Shown here: positions 1 to 8,217 of the stretch, one piece after another
Position numbering within the stretch: the stretch's first letter is position 1
Layout of the letters: each line of letters starts with the position of its first letter
The notes under the pieces: generated by a model
What the model saw: the letters and a program-made list of their open reading frames with translations, nothing else
The model's database searches: none
What the model was told of the DNA's origin: nothing
NCBI GenBank assembly: GCA_013364255.1
Contig: CP054936.1
Coordinates: 4,184,853-4,248,852 of the forward strand
Direction: 5' to 3'
Length of the DNA stretch: 64,000 bases
Source of the DNA: Streptomyces seoulensis
GTDB lineage: Bacteria > Actinomycetota > Actinomycetes > Streptomycetales > Streptomycetaceae
Translations under genes and position numbers: made by a program

Positions 1-84
1 CGCGCGTGGGCCCCCGAGGCCGACGCGGCGGACACCGAACAAGTCCGCGTCCACACCCACGTCTTCCCCACCCGTACGGACTGA
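1..84 (+). CDS. 3' end of an unidentified gene (cut by window edge)
   Basis: An open frame runs from the first base to a TGA at 82-84 and encodes the last 27 residues of a protein ending in VHTHVFPTRTD. Only the tail is visible, so no family can be named. It is followed 11 bases later by another gene on the same strand, which suggests an operon. The frame has the G/C third-position bias of its neighbours. It could be a chance open frame, because only 84 bases are seen. Confidence 0.45.
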   Translation, partial: RAWAPEADAADTEQVRVHTHVFPTRTD

Positions 85-95
85 GAGGCCCCGCG

Positions 96-284
96 ATGCA
101 TCCCGAGAGCCACCTGATCCTGCACCACGCCCGCGCCGCCGAACTCCACGCCGCGACCCGCGCGCGCCGACAGGCCGCGGACGCCGGGCGTCCGGGTGAG
201 CTGCGTGCCCGCCTCGGCTGGACCCTCGTGGAGGTCGGCCTGCGCCTGGCCACCGCCCCGCAGCCGGCGCTCGCCCACGCCTGA
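96..284 (+). CDS. small protein of unknown function
   Basis: This frame encodes 62 residues starting MHPESHLILHHARAAELHA. The first half is rich in His, Ala and Arg and looks helical. The second half contains GWTLVEVGLRLA, which could form an amphipathic helix. I do not recognise a family. The ATG at 96 follows a GAGAGG purine stretch, and the gene begins 11 bases after the preceding stop, so the two are probably co-transcribed. A longer in-frame reading starting at 6 overlaps the upstream gene and is less likely. It converges on the S16 protease gene. Confidence 0.5.
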   Translation: MHPESHLILHHARAAELHAATRARRQAADAGRPGELRARLGWTLVEVGLRLATAPQPALAHA

Positions 285-314
285 GAGCCGTACCGGACCC
301 GTAAGGGCCGTCAG

Positions 315-1109
315 TCAGCAGCTCGGGATCGAGCCCTTGCCCTTCTCCAGGGCCGTCAGGGCGTTCACCGCGCCCTTGAGGGTGGTCACCGGAATCAGCC
401 GCAGCCCCTTCGGCAGCTCCGCCTTGGCGTCGGCGCACTCGGCCTTCGGGACCACGAAGACGGTGGCGCCGTCCCGGCGGGCGGCCTGCGTCTTGAGGGC
501 GACACCGCCGACCGCGCCCACCGTGCCGTCGGCGTCGATCGTGCCCGTACCGGCGATGGTGCGGCCGCCGGTGAGGTCGCCGCCGGCGCCGTCGCCGTTC
601 AGCTTGTCGATGATGCCGAGGGTGAACAGGAGGCCCGCGCTGGGGCCGCCGATGTCGGCGAGCTTCAGCGACACCTTGATGTTCTTGTCGCCGCTGCGGC
701 CCAGGTACTTCAGCGCGGCCTCGGTCGCCGCGTCCTGGGACTGCTTCATCTGCTCGCTGTTGTGCCGCTCGATCTCCTTGACGGTGTCGCCGCTCGGATA
801 GACCGCGTCGCGCGGCATGATCGCCCGGTCGGTGGCGAACCAGCCGTCGATCACGTCGGCCAGCGAGACGTGCGCGTCCGGGCCGGTCGCCACGATGGTC
901 GTCATCCGCAGCTGCCCGCTGGTGTGCCGGACGGGCGTGCCGGAGACGGTGATCACCTGGCTGCCCTTGAACGACCCGAGCACGTTCGCCGTCGACCCCG
1001 GCTGCGCCACCGAGAACGGCAGCGGCGCGAAGGCGGCCGTGGCGATCAGGGCCACGACGGGCAGCGCGCAGACGGCTACGGCCTGGGGGCGTGTGAGGCG
1101 AGAGAGCAC
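315..1109 (-). CDS. S16 (Lon-type) serine protease, membrane-anchored
   Basis: The protein has 264 residues. One hydrophobic segment at about residues 10-32 should anchor it in the membrane with the catalytic part outside. The C-terminal half is a Lon-type proteolytic domain: the nucleophile is in GGPSAG (Ser157) and the partner lysine is in GGVALKTQAA (Lys206), the normal Ser-Lys dyad with normal spacing. Related actinobacterial and Bacillus YlbL proteins usually carry a PDZ domain between the membrane segment and the protease. Here the intervening region is short and no clear PDZ is visible, so this looks like a reduced version. GTG start. Substrate unknown. Confidence 0.85.
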   Translation of the reverse strand: MLSRLTRPQAVAVCALPVVALIATAAFAPLPFSVAQPGSTANVLGSFKGSQVITVSGTPVRHTSGQLRMTTIVATGPDAHVSLADVIDGWFATDRAIMPRDAVYPSGDTVKEIERHNSEQMKQSQDAATEAALKYLGRSGDKNIKVSLKLADIGGPSAGLLFTLGIIDKLNGDGAGGDLTGGRTIAGTGTIDADGTVGAVGGVALKTQAARRDGATVFVVPKAECADAKAELPKGLRLIPVTTLKGAVNALTALEKGKGSIPSC

Positions 1110-1242
1110 GGGGTCAATCTACGCGACCCCCGCTCACGCCCCCGCGCCGACCGTGAGCGACGACTCGGTCACTCCGGCCCTCGGCACACACCTCGACTCC
1201 CCGGCCACCTCAACACCCCGGCCGCCGCGCCTCGCCGCCGCC

Positions 1243-1884
1243 TCAGCGCAGCGCCTCGGCCACCTCGCGGGCCGCGTCCATCACCCTCGGGCCCACCCGC
1301 TCGGGTACGGAGTCGGCGAGCATCACCACGCCCACGCTGCCCTCGACGCCGGTCACCCCCAGCAGGGGCGCCGCCGCGCCGCACGCGCCGGCCTCCAGCT
1401 CGCCGTGGGTGAGGGTGTAGCCGGGCTCGGCCAGGGGCGTGCGGCGGGCGGACAGTATCGCCTTGCCCGCGGCGCCCCGGTCCAGCGAGTGACGGAACCC
1501 GGCGCGGTAGGCGACGTGGTAGTCGGTCCAGGTGGGCTCCACCACGGCGACGGCCAGCGCCTCCGCCCCGTCCACCAGCGTCAGGTGGGCCGTCGCGCCG
1601 ATGTCCTCGGCCAGCGAGCGCAGCGCGGGCAGCGCGGCCTCGCGCACCAGCGGATGCACCTGCCGGCCCAGCCGCAGCACCCCGAGCCCGACCCGGGCCC
1701 GGCCGCCGAGGTCGCGGCGGACCAGGGCGTGCTGTTCCAGGGTGGCCAGGAGCCGGTACACGACGGTACGGTTCACGCCCAGCTTGAGGGACAGCTCGGT
1801 GACGGTCAGCCCGTGGTCGGTGTCGGCCAGCAGTTTGAGGACCCTGAGGCCCCGGTCGAGCGTCTGAGAGGTCTCCGCGGTCAC
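1243..1884 (-). CDS. IclR-family transcriptional regulator
   Basis: The protein has 213 residues. An N-terminal winged helix (LTVTELSLKLGVNRTVVYRL, about residues 25-44) is followed by an IclR-type effector domain with the usual RAGFRHSLDRGAAGKAILSA stretch. The GTG at 1884 is preferred because AAGGAG lies about 8 bases upstream. A GTG nine bases further out would overlap that ribosome site. IclR proteins usually control catabolic or transport genes in response to small organic acids. No target can be assigned from the neighbours, since the gene is monocistronic by spacing. Confidence 0.88.
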   Translation of the reverse strand: MTAETSQTLDRGLRVLKLLADTDHGLTVTELSLKLGVNRTVVYRLLATLEQHALVRRDLGGRARVGLGVLRLGRQVHPLVREAALPALRSLAEDIGATAHLTLVDGAEALAVAVVEPTWTDYHVAYRAGFRHSLDRGAAGKAILSARRTPLAEPGYTLTHGELEAGACGAAAPLLGVTGVEGSVGVVMLADSVPERVGPRVMDAAREVAEALR

Positions 1885-2271
1885 GACGCCCACTCCTTAG
1901 GTGGTGAGGTCGGCGGCGACCGTCGCGGCGGTCACGTCACCGAGTCCCGTCAGTGACGCGCGCGACAGAGGCCGCCGATCGGCCGGCGGTCCGGCCGTCC
2001 CGGACTCGGTCGCGCTTCACGGCTGCGCTCCGCGGCGGCGCTGCCACGGGGCGTGTGCGTAGCCGGACAGTAGCGAAGCCGGTTCGCTGAGCGGAAGTCT
2101 CAGTCCAGAATCCGGGCAGGGGCGGCCCCGGCCTGCCATCATTCGTCCGCATACGGTCCGACGGGCGGCGCGGAACGAACGTGGGACGACCGCGGGACGA
2201 CCGCGGGGCGAAAAGGAACCGCCCCAGGACCCTTACGGGCTCTCAGAGCGGTGTCCCGGGCGCCGGGGGCC
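1885..2271. other. intergenic stretch, no gene seen
   Basis: This stretch of 387 bases contains the ribosome-binding site and probably the promoter of the IclR gene at its left end. Near 2180-2210 the 11-base unit GGGACGACCGC occurs twice in tandem. No convincing coding frame or RNA gene is visible. It also serves as the 3' region of the helicase gene to its right. Confidence 0.5.
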
Positions 2272-4059
2272 TCACCGCATCCGGGTCGCCCACTCCTGCA
2301 CCTTGGCGATGCGCTGGCGCAGTTGCCCGGCCGTCGCCTCCGCGCTCGGCGGCCCGCCGCACACCCGGCGCAGCTCGGTGTGGATCACGCCGTGCGGCTT
2401 GCCGCTCTGGTGGACGTAGGCGCCGACCATGGTGTTGAGCTGCTTGCGCAGCTCCATCATCTCCTTGTGGGTGACCACCGGCCGCCGCTCGGCGGGCAGT
2501 TCGAGCAGATCGGCCTCGTCGTCCGGCTTCTTGCGGCTGTGCGCGATCTGCCGCGCCTGCCGCTTCTGGAGCAGCATCTGCACCTGCTCGGGCTCCAGCA
2601 GTCCGGGGATGCCGAGGTAGTCCTGCTCCTCCTCGCTGCCCGGGTGGGCCTGCATGCCGAACTCGGCGCCGTCGTAGAGGACCCGGTCGAAGACGGCGTC
2701 GGACTCCAGCGCCTCGAAGGGCAGCGTGTCCTGCTCGCCGGTGTCCTCGTCCTGCTCCTTGTTCGCCTCCTCCATCTCCTTCTCGGACTCGGCATACGGG
2801 TCCTCCTCGCCCTCCTTCTTCGGCTTGTCGAGGGCGTGGTCGCGCTCGACCTCCATCTCGTTGGCGAAGGTGAGCAGGTCGGGGACGGTCGGCAGGAAGA
2901 CGGAGGCGGTCTCGCCGCGCCGCCTGGACCGTACGAAACGGCCGACGGCCTGGGCGAAGAACAGCGGGGTGGAGATGGTCGTCGCGTACACCCCGACGGC
3001 GAGGCGGGGCACGTCGACGCCCTCGGACACCATGCGCACGGCGACCATCCAGCGGTCGTCGCCGGCGCTGAAGTCGTCGATCTTCTGGGACGCACCGGCG
3101 TCGTCGGACAGCACGACGGTGGGCCCCTTGCCGGTGATCTCGCGGATCAGCTTGGCGTAGGAGCGGGCGGAGTCCTGGTCGGAGGCGATGACGAGCGCGC
3201 CGGCGTCCGGGATGGCCTTGCGGACCTCGGTGAGGCGCTGGTCGGCGGCGCGCAGCACGGCCGGCATCCACTCGCCGCGCGCGTCGAGCGCGGTGCGCCA
3301 GGCCTGGCTGACCGCGTCCTTGGTCATCGGCTCGCCGAGCCGGGCCTCGATCTCGTCGCCGGCCTTGGTGCGCCAGCGCATGTTGCCGCTGTAGGAGAGG
3401 AAGATGACCGGGCGGACGACGCCGTCGGAGAGGGCGGAGCCGTAGCCGTAGGTGTAGTCGGCGGAGGAGCGCCGGATGCCGTCCTGGCCCTCCTCGTACG
3501 TCACGAACGGGATCGGGTTGGTGTCCGAGCGGAACGGGGTGCCGGTCAGGGCGAGCCGGCGGGTGGCGGGCTCGAACGCCTCCAGACAGGCCTCGCCCCA
3601 CGACTTGGAGTCACCGGCGTGGTGGATCTCGTCGAGGATGACGAGGGTCTTGCGCTGCTCGACGCGGTTGCGGTGCAGCATGGGGCGCACGCCGACGCCG
3701 GCGTACGTCACGGCGACGCCGTCGTACTCCCGTCCCAGCGGGCCCGCGCTGTACTCCGGGTCCAGCTTGATGCCGACCCGGGCGGCGGCCTCGGCCCACT
3801 GCTTCTTCAGGTGCTCGGTGGGCGCGACCACCGTCACCTGCTGGACGACGTGGTGGTGCAGCAGCCAGGAGGCGAGGGTCAGCGCGAAGGTCGTCTTTCC
3901 GGCGCCGGGGGTGGCGACCGCGAGGAAGTCGCGCGGCTGTTCCTGGAGGTACCTGTCCATCGCGCCCTGCTGCCAGGCACGCAGCTTGCTGGCGGTGCCC
4001 CAGGGGGCACGGCCGGGGAAGGCGGGCGAAAGGTGGTGGGAGGGGGCGGTGGTAGTCAC
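2272..4059 (-). CDS. superfamily 2 DEAD/DEAH-type helicase
   Basis: The protein has 595 residues. Motif I (Walker A) is TPGAGKTT at about 50-57, motif II is DEIHH at about 143-147, motif III is LTGTPF near 171-176 and motif VI is QAVGRFVRSRR. It is therefore an ATP-dependent nucleic-acid translocase or helicase of the SF2 type found alone in Streptomyces genomes. Between the helicase core and the C-terminus is a highly acidic linker around residues 420-455, a likely flexible tether. The role is probably DNA repair or RNA remodelling, which is inference. GTG start. The gene stands alone. Confidence 0.9.
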   Translation of the reverse strand: MTTTAPSHHLSPAFPGRAPWGTASKLRAWQQGAMDRYLQEQPRDFLAVATPGAGKTTFALTLASWLLHHHVVQQVTVVAPTEHLKKQWAEAAARVGIKLDPEYSAGPLGREYDGVAVTYAGVGVRPMLHRNRVEQRKTLVILDEIHHAGDSKSWGEACLEAFEPATRRLALTGTPFRSDTNPIPFVTYEEGQDGIRRSSADYTYGYGSALSDGVVRPVIFLSYSGNMRWRTKAGDEIEARLGEPMTKDAVSQAWRTALDARGEWMPAVLRAADQRLTEVRKAIPDAGALVIASDQDSARSYAKLIREITGKGPTVVLSDDAGASQKIDDFSAGDDRWMVAVRMVSEGVDVPRLAVGVYATTISTPLFFAQAVGRFVRSRRRGETASVFLPTVPDLLTFANEMEVERDHALDKPKKEGEEDPYAESEKEMEEANKEQDEDTGEQDTLPFEALESDAVFDRVLYDGAEFGMQAHPGSEEEQDYLGIPGLLEPEQVQMLLQKRQARQIAHSRKKPDDEADLLELPAERRPVVTHKEMMELRKQLNTMVGAYVHQSGKPHGVIHTELRRVCGGPPSAEATAGQLRQRIAKVQEWATRMR

Positions 4060-4185
4060 GGTCTCCGGTTCGCAGTACTGAGGGCTCGGCTACGTATGAC
4101 AACCGGGCCACCCTACCGGCGGCCCGGCGGTGCCGACGCGCGAACAGCGCGGCGCGACTCCGGGATGGGACTCAGCTCACACAGC

Positions 4186-4566
4186 TCACTCCACGAGCTT
4201 CCGCAGCGCCTCGCCGATCGCCTTCACCTCGTCCAGCGAGCCGGTCGCGACCGCGATGACCAGGTGTTCCGCCGCGTCGATGTCGGGGCGCAGTTGCACG
4301 CCGTTCAGGGCCAGGAACACCACGCAGGAGGTCCAGGCGGTGCGCTTGTTCCCGTCGACGAAGGGGTGGTTGATCGCCAGAGACTGGAGGAGCGCCGCCG
4401 CCTTGTCCAGCAGGTCGGGGTACGCCTCCTGCCCGAACATCGCGGCCGAGGGCCGGTGCACGGCGGACTCCAGCAGTCCTGCGTCCCGTACGACGACGTC
4501 CTGGTCATCGACGGCGAGCGCGGCGATGCCCAGGACGTCCTCGGCGGACAGATAGATGGATGTCAC
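4186..4566 (-). CDS. doc: Doc/Fic-family toxin
   Basis: The protein has 126 residues, the size of phage P1 Doc. The active-site loop is HPFVDGNKRTAW, matching the Doc form HxFxDxNKR. The Lys in place of the Fic Gly is the hallmark of Doc kinases that phosphorylate EF-Tu instead of AMPylating proteins. The GTG start overlaps the last codons of the upstream antitoxin (stop TGA at 4563-4565), as in translationally coupled toxin-antitoxin pairs. A longer in-frame reading to 4803 runs antiparallel through the antitoxin frame and the operator and is rejected. It should arrest translation when the antitoxin is lost. Confidence 0.9.
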   Translation of the reverse strand: MTSIYLSAEDVLGIAALAVDDQDVVVRDAGLLESAVHRPSAAMFGQEAYPDLLDKAAALLQSLAINHPFVDGNKRTAWTSCVVFLALNGVQLRPDIDAAEHLVIAVATGSLDEVKAIGEALRKLVE

Positions 4567-4763
4567 TTGAGCCGCTCCAGCAGTTCGGCCCACTTGGCGG
4601 TCTGCTCCTTGGCGGCCTTCCGGACCAGGGCCTCGTGTGCCGTCCTGGCCAGGTAGTCGTCCACGGCCCGCAGCACTATGGCGTGCATGCTGACGCCCTC
4701 CTGCTCGGCGCGCGCCTTCAGGGCTTCCGTCTGGTCGTCGCGGAGACGCAGGTTCATAGCCAT
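4563..4763 (-). CDS. ribbon-helix-helix antitoxin paired with Doc
   Basis: The protein has 66 residues. The N-terminus MNLRLRDDQTEALKARAEQE has the beta-strand then helix pattern of a ribbon-helix-helix (Arc/CopG) DNA-binding domain. The C-terminal half is charged and helical and would wrap the toxin. It is the first gene of the pair and overlaps Doc by four bases. Two ATG codons (4763 and 4757) are possible starts, and neither has a strong ribosome site. Autoregulation through the GGTACC repeats just upstream is likely for such antitoxins. Confidence 0.85.
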   Translation of the reverse strand: MAMNLRLRDDQTEALKARAEQEGVSMHAIVLRAVDDYLARTAHEALVRKAAKEQTAKWAELLERLK

Positions 4764-4770
4764 ACCAAAA

Positions 4771-4805
4771 CGGTACCAGGCGATAGGGCCAGAGTGGTAC
4801 CACTC
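4771..4805 (-). promoter_or_regulatory. candidate operator of the doc antitoxin operon
   Basis: The stretch contains a perfect 14-base palindrome GAGTGGTACCACTC (4792-4805) and a second GGTACC core at 4772-4777, 24 bases away. It lies immediately upstream of the antitoxin start. Ribbon-helix-helix antitoxins bind short palindromes as tandem dimers, so this is a reasonable autoregulatory site. The outer palindrome overlaps the stop codon of the MFS gene. Binding has not been shown. Confidence 0.55.
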
Positions 4806-6261
4806 AAGGCTGGGCGTGCAACCGCCTCGTCACCCAGACCCCCGCCAGCGCCACCGCCGCCATCGGCAGGAACACCGCCGCGAAGGCGGCCGGGTGGGCC
4901 GGGGCGGCGGTGGCCGTCGCGTGCGCCACCGTGCCGCCGCCCAGCGCGGCGAACGCCGCGCCGCCGACCGCCAGCAGGACGACGTTGGACAGCGCGTCGG
5001 ACATCTGGAGCGCCGCCGAGTTCGCACCGGCCTCCCGCGGCGCGGACAGCTGGAGCAGCAGCACGCTGGTGGAGGCGATCACCAGTCCCATCCCGAAGCA
5101 GCCGAAGCCCCAGGCGACGGCGACCGTCCAGACCGGAACGGAGTGGATCAGCACACTGGGCGCGGTGGCGATGGCCGCCGCCACCAGCACCATCCCGAAC
5201 GTCATCAGCCGCTCCCGGTGGGGCGCCGCGGCCGGCCGCGACTGCACCCAGGAGCCCAGTGCCCAGGTGGCCCCGCCGGCCGCGAGGGAGAAGCCGGCCA
5301 GCGTCGGGGAGAGGCCGCGCTGGGTGACCAGCATCAGCGGCACGAAGGACTCGGCGGCGATGAAGGAGCCGGCCGCGACCCCGCGCAGCAGCACCACCGA
5401 GGGCAGGCCGCGCGCCGCCCGATAGGTGCCGCGCGGCAGCAGCCCCCGCACCGCGGGCACCAGCAGCGCGGCCCCCGCGGCCCCGGGCAGCAGGGAGATC
5501 CAGCGCAGGTCCTGCGCCGCGTACTGGAGGAGCCCGGCGCCCAGCGAGATGCCGAGGGCGAGCCGGATGCGCCGCGCGTCGAACGGCTCCCCGGCCTCCT
5601 CCCCCACCGGGCCGGCCGCGCGCCGCCGTATCTGCGGCAGGGCGATCGCCAGCGGGAACACCACCAGCACCGGGATGCCGATGAAGACCCAGCGCCAGCC
5701 CAGGTGCTCGGTGACCGCGCCGGCGGCGAGCGGGCCGACGATCGACGGCACCACCCAGGCCGCCGCGAACGCCGCCATGATCGCCGGGCGCAGCCGCTCG
5801 GGGTAGGCGCGGCCGACGACGACGTAGAGGGCGACGATCACCAGGCCGCCGCCGAGCCCCTGCACGGCGCGCCCCAGGATGAACACCCACATCGTGCCCG
5901 CGGTCCCGGCCAGCAGCAGCCCCGCCGCGAACGCCGCGATCCCGGCGGTGAGCGCGCCCAGCGGGCCGCGCCGGTCCGCCCACTGCCCGGCGAGGACCAT
6001 CCCGAACAGGCTGGTGGTGAAGTAGCCCGAGAACGCGAACGCGTACAGCGGCACCCCGTGCAGCTCGCGGGCCGCGACCGGCATCGCCGTGCCGACGGCG
6101 GTCGCCTCGAAGGCGATCAGCAGCACGACGGAGACGATGCCGACGCTGAGCGCCCGGTAGGCGCGGCCGAGCACGGTGTCGGCGGGCGCCTCGCGCAGGT
6201 CGGGGGCGTCGGGCAGGGCGGCGGCCGCGACGTCGGTGTCGCGTGGTTCGAGCACGGTCAT
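4804..6261 (-). CDS. MFS multidrug-type exporter
   Basis: The protein has 485 residues with about 12-14 hydrophobic segments. The signature loop between segments 2 and 3 reads GQWADRRGPLGALTAG, and a second one in the middle is LGRAVQGLGGGLVIVALYVV, typical of the drug:H+ antiporter family with 14 segments. It probably sits in the cytoplasmic membrane and exports a small hydrophobic compound. The ATG at 6261 begins MTVLEPRDTD. In-frame upstream sequence reads across the tRNA-Cys gene and is not coding. Substrate unknown. Confidence 0.87.
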   Translation of the reverse strand: MTVLEPRDTDVAAAALPDAPDLREAPADTVLGRAYRALSVGIVSVVLLIAFEATAVGTAMPVAARELHGVPLYAFAFSGYFTTSLFGMVLAGQWADRRGPLGALTAGIAAFAAGLLLAGTAGTMWVFILGRAVQGLGGGLVIVALYVVVGRAYPERLRPAIMAAFAAAWVVPSIVGPLAAGAVTEHLGWRWVFIGIPVLVVFPLAIALPQIRRRAAGPVGEEAGEPFDARRIRLALGISLGAGLLQYAAQDLRWISLLPGAAGAALLVPAVRGLLPRGTYRAARGLPSVVLLRGVAAGSFIAAESFVPLMLVTQRGLSPTLAGFSLAAGGATWALGSWVQSRPAAAPHRERLMTFGMVLVAAAIATAPSVLIHSVPVWTVAVAWGFGCFGMGLVIASTSVLLLQLSAPREAGANSAALQMSDALSNVVLLAVGGAAFAALGGGTVAHATATAAPAHPAAFAAVFLPMAAVALAGVWVTRRLHAQP

Positions 6262-6465
6262 GAGCGCCAGAGTAAGGGGCGCGGCCGACTTTGACCCCTG
6301 TCGGGAGTCCACACCCGGCTGCGACCTTGGTCGTACGCCCCCGGCCCCGTTCATGAACGGCGTATGGCGGTCCCGTTGCGGCCCCCGCCCTTCCCTTGAG
6401 CCACCCCGGCCCCGCGCCCTACGGTCGACGTACCGAGTTCGGCCGGGCCCACAGCCCACCGACAC

Positions 6466-6537
6466 GGCCGTGTGCCCGAGTGGCCTAGGGACTCGCCTGC
6501 AAAGCGAGGCACGCGGGTTCAATTCCCGCCACGGCCT
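6466..6537 (+). tRNA. tRNA-Cys (anticodon GCA)
   Basis: The acceptor stem pairs GGCCGTG with CACGGCC. The anticodon stem CTCGC/GCGAG encloses the loop CTGCAAA, giving anticodon GCA. The T arm is GCGGG-TTCAATT-CCCGC. The discriminator base is T and no CCA is encoded, as is usual in Streptomyces. Its 3' part is duplicated at 13576-13618, so this gene served as the attachment site of an integrated element. Confidence 0.97.
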
Positions 6538-6538
6538 C
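6496..6538 (+). repeat. attachment site copy 1, inside tRNA-Cys
   Basis: These 43 bases run from the anticodon loop to the end of the tRNA and match 13576-13618 at 40 positions. Tyrosine recombinases commonly use this part of tRNA genes as attB. This copy keeps the tRNA intact, so selection has preserved it. Confidence 0.8.
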
Positions 6539-6634
6539 CGATGCGTGACCAGGTAGAACGAAAGGGCAGCACCCCTGGAGGGATGCCGCCCGACTACCGT
6601 CCGTCTCAGTTGGTCCGCGCCACGGCTTCCCTGC

Positions 6635-7650
6635 CTACTTGGACCCAAGCAGAAGCGACACCGTCTCGACGCCCTTGGCTGCCCCCCTGAACAGAGTCAC
6701 CAGCACCACGACCCCAGCAACGGTAGTAAGAGGGCCGGCAACCTGTTCTGGCAGGTGCAAGAGCGCGATGCCCACGGCAGCGGCCGCGACTGTCAGCGCC
6801 GCGACCAACGTTCTCAGTACCTCCCGGTCACGCACTGCCTCGTGACCTTGCAGCTCAGACTCGTCCAGCAATGCTCCTACACGGCCCTCGGCGAGCCGAT
6901 CCCCGATTCGAACCAAAAGAATCCCGAGTCCCGCATACCCTCGTCAGGGTCCGCATCAACTCGTGCGGCAGCAGTGCGCATGACCGACACCACCCTTCCT
7001 GCGTGATTCTTCAATTCAGACCTGCGGCGGCGGCTAGGTTTGAACCGCCCCGCCCTTGAAGTCTTCCAAGCGCGAAGCACCAGGCGTTGAGCCTGCGATA
7101 TCTCGCGAGCCGAATTGGCCATCGAATCCCGCAGCAATCCCCTCGCCGACAAAGAACGCCCACATTGAGCTGCATGGCCATACAGGATGAGCGCTGCCCT
7201 CAAACGCCTTTCAAGCACAAACAGGCTGACCTTGTGCATGTTGGCTTCCGTGTTCCTATCGGCGAGCATGAGACCCAACACCGCCATTGGTCTAGCAGCG
7301 TAGACAATCGCCAACATTAGAAATAAGAGCACAGACGAACCAGCAACAAGGTTGTACCACTCTGAGAAGCTAACTTCCTGCACCCGTTGCCTAGCACCCC
7401 CAAAGCCCTCATTGAAGCCTGTTACCGCCTCATAGTAGCCCTTGAGAATGAGTTGATAACCAGGGCCAAATCCGTACAAGATAAGAGCCGCTGCAATCAA
7501 CAAGCGAAGTGTCCCAGCGACCAGGAAGGAAAACGCCCACCGTTCTGCAATCCTTATTCGCCGATCTGGCTGCGCGATACCCGCATCGGAGATTTTAGCC
7601 AAGATGGACGCGGCGTAGTTAGCGCCGATTCGCCGCGCTCGGCGGTGCAA
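6635..7650 (-). pseudogene. membrane protein split by a -1 frame change
   Basis: Two overlapping frames appear to be one protein. The first (6877-7650, TTG start) encodes 257 residues with two hydrophobic segments at about 45-65 and 105-130. The second (6635-6916) encodes a tail of 93 residues with two more. Joining them with a -1 shift around the GGATTCTTTTGG stretch near 6920 gives a continuous protein of about 340 residues with four membrane segments. The junction is a run of four T, so a one-base insertion, a sequencing error or programmed slippage are all possible. Alternatively they are two coupled genes, with TTG at 6916. Function unknown. Confidence 0.55.
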
Positions 7651-7706
7651 AAACCTGGAACGAAGAACGCGATCAGCCCCTGTCCTACTTCCACAGGGCT
7701 GAGAAG

Positions 7707-7949
7707 TTGGTCTCGGAGCTGGTGGCGTCCGGACTGACTGACGTACAGGTCTTCGGGATCGAGGGGCCCGCGTGGTCGCTCGTGAAGACAGCCGAGCAGC
7801 AGCCGGGTGAGGGGCCCACCGATGAGCTGATCGCGTCGGCCATGGAGGCGGCCCGTATGACCGAGCCGTACCCGGAATTGCTCGCTGCCAGTTCGCACCT
7901 ACTGGCCGCGGGAAGGGCTCCCGCTGACATCAGCGGTGGCGAACGCTGA
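7707..7949 (+). CDS. fragment of an unidentified protein
   Basis: The frame encodes 80 residues (TTG start) with a mostly helical, soluble composition: LTDVQVFGIEGPAWSLVKTA then DELIASAMEAARMTEPYPEL. The frame remains open upstream to a TAG at about 7619, and the extra residues (TWNEERDQPLSYFHRAEKLV) look like genuine protein with no good start codon. I read it as the C-terminal remnant of a longer gene whose 5' part was lost at a junction near 7620-7650. No family recognised. Its end overlaps the tail of the convergent interrupted gene. Confidence 0.4.
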   Translation: MVSELVASGLTDVQVFGIEGPAWSLVKTAEQQPGEGPTDELIASAMEAARMTEPYPELLAASSHLLAAGRAPADISGGER

Positions 7950-8217
7950 CGGACAGGCGCAGCCGTTCCGTCAGGCGCCATTGAGACTGCGCCGGTTTAG
8001 TGCTCCACAGCCTGCCGCGCCGCTGAGCAGCACGGTTGACTGTTACTACGCGCACCGGACTTCGCCCCTTTAGGCGCGCCCCTCCTCGTAGGCGGGTGGG
8101 ATGAGATAAATCGTGCTGTGGCCGACAGGGCCTTGCAATTGGCATCGGCACAAAAATCGCGAAAATGCACCCGCCGATCGTGAAGACGGTCATCCCAATG
8201 CGTAGCCCCACGCCTTG

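Noticed and set aside
2251..4656. 801-codon open frame on the + strand opposite the helicase
   Set aside because: It is antisense to a well-supported SF2 helicase with all motifs. High G+C content leaves long antisense frames open. Composition (Leu/Gly/Val/His-rich) has no domain.
4567..4803. Longer start for the Doc toxin
   Set aside because: It would read through the antitoxin frame and operator; the GTG overlap at 4566 is the typical arrangement.
6539..6634. Integrase remnant just after tRNA-Cys
   Set aside because: No frame shows recombinase motifs (R...HxxR...Y) here or elsewhere in the island. Only an imperfect hairpin is visible.
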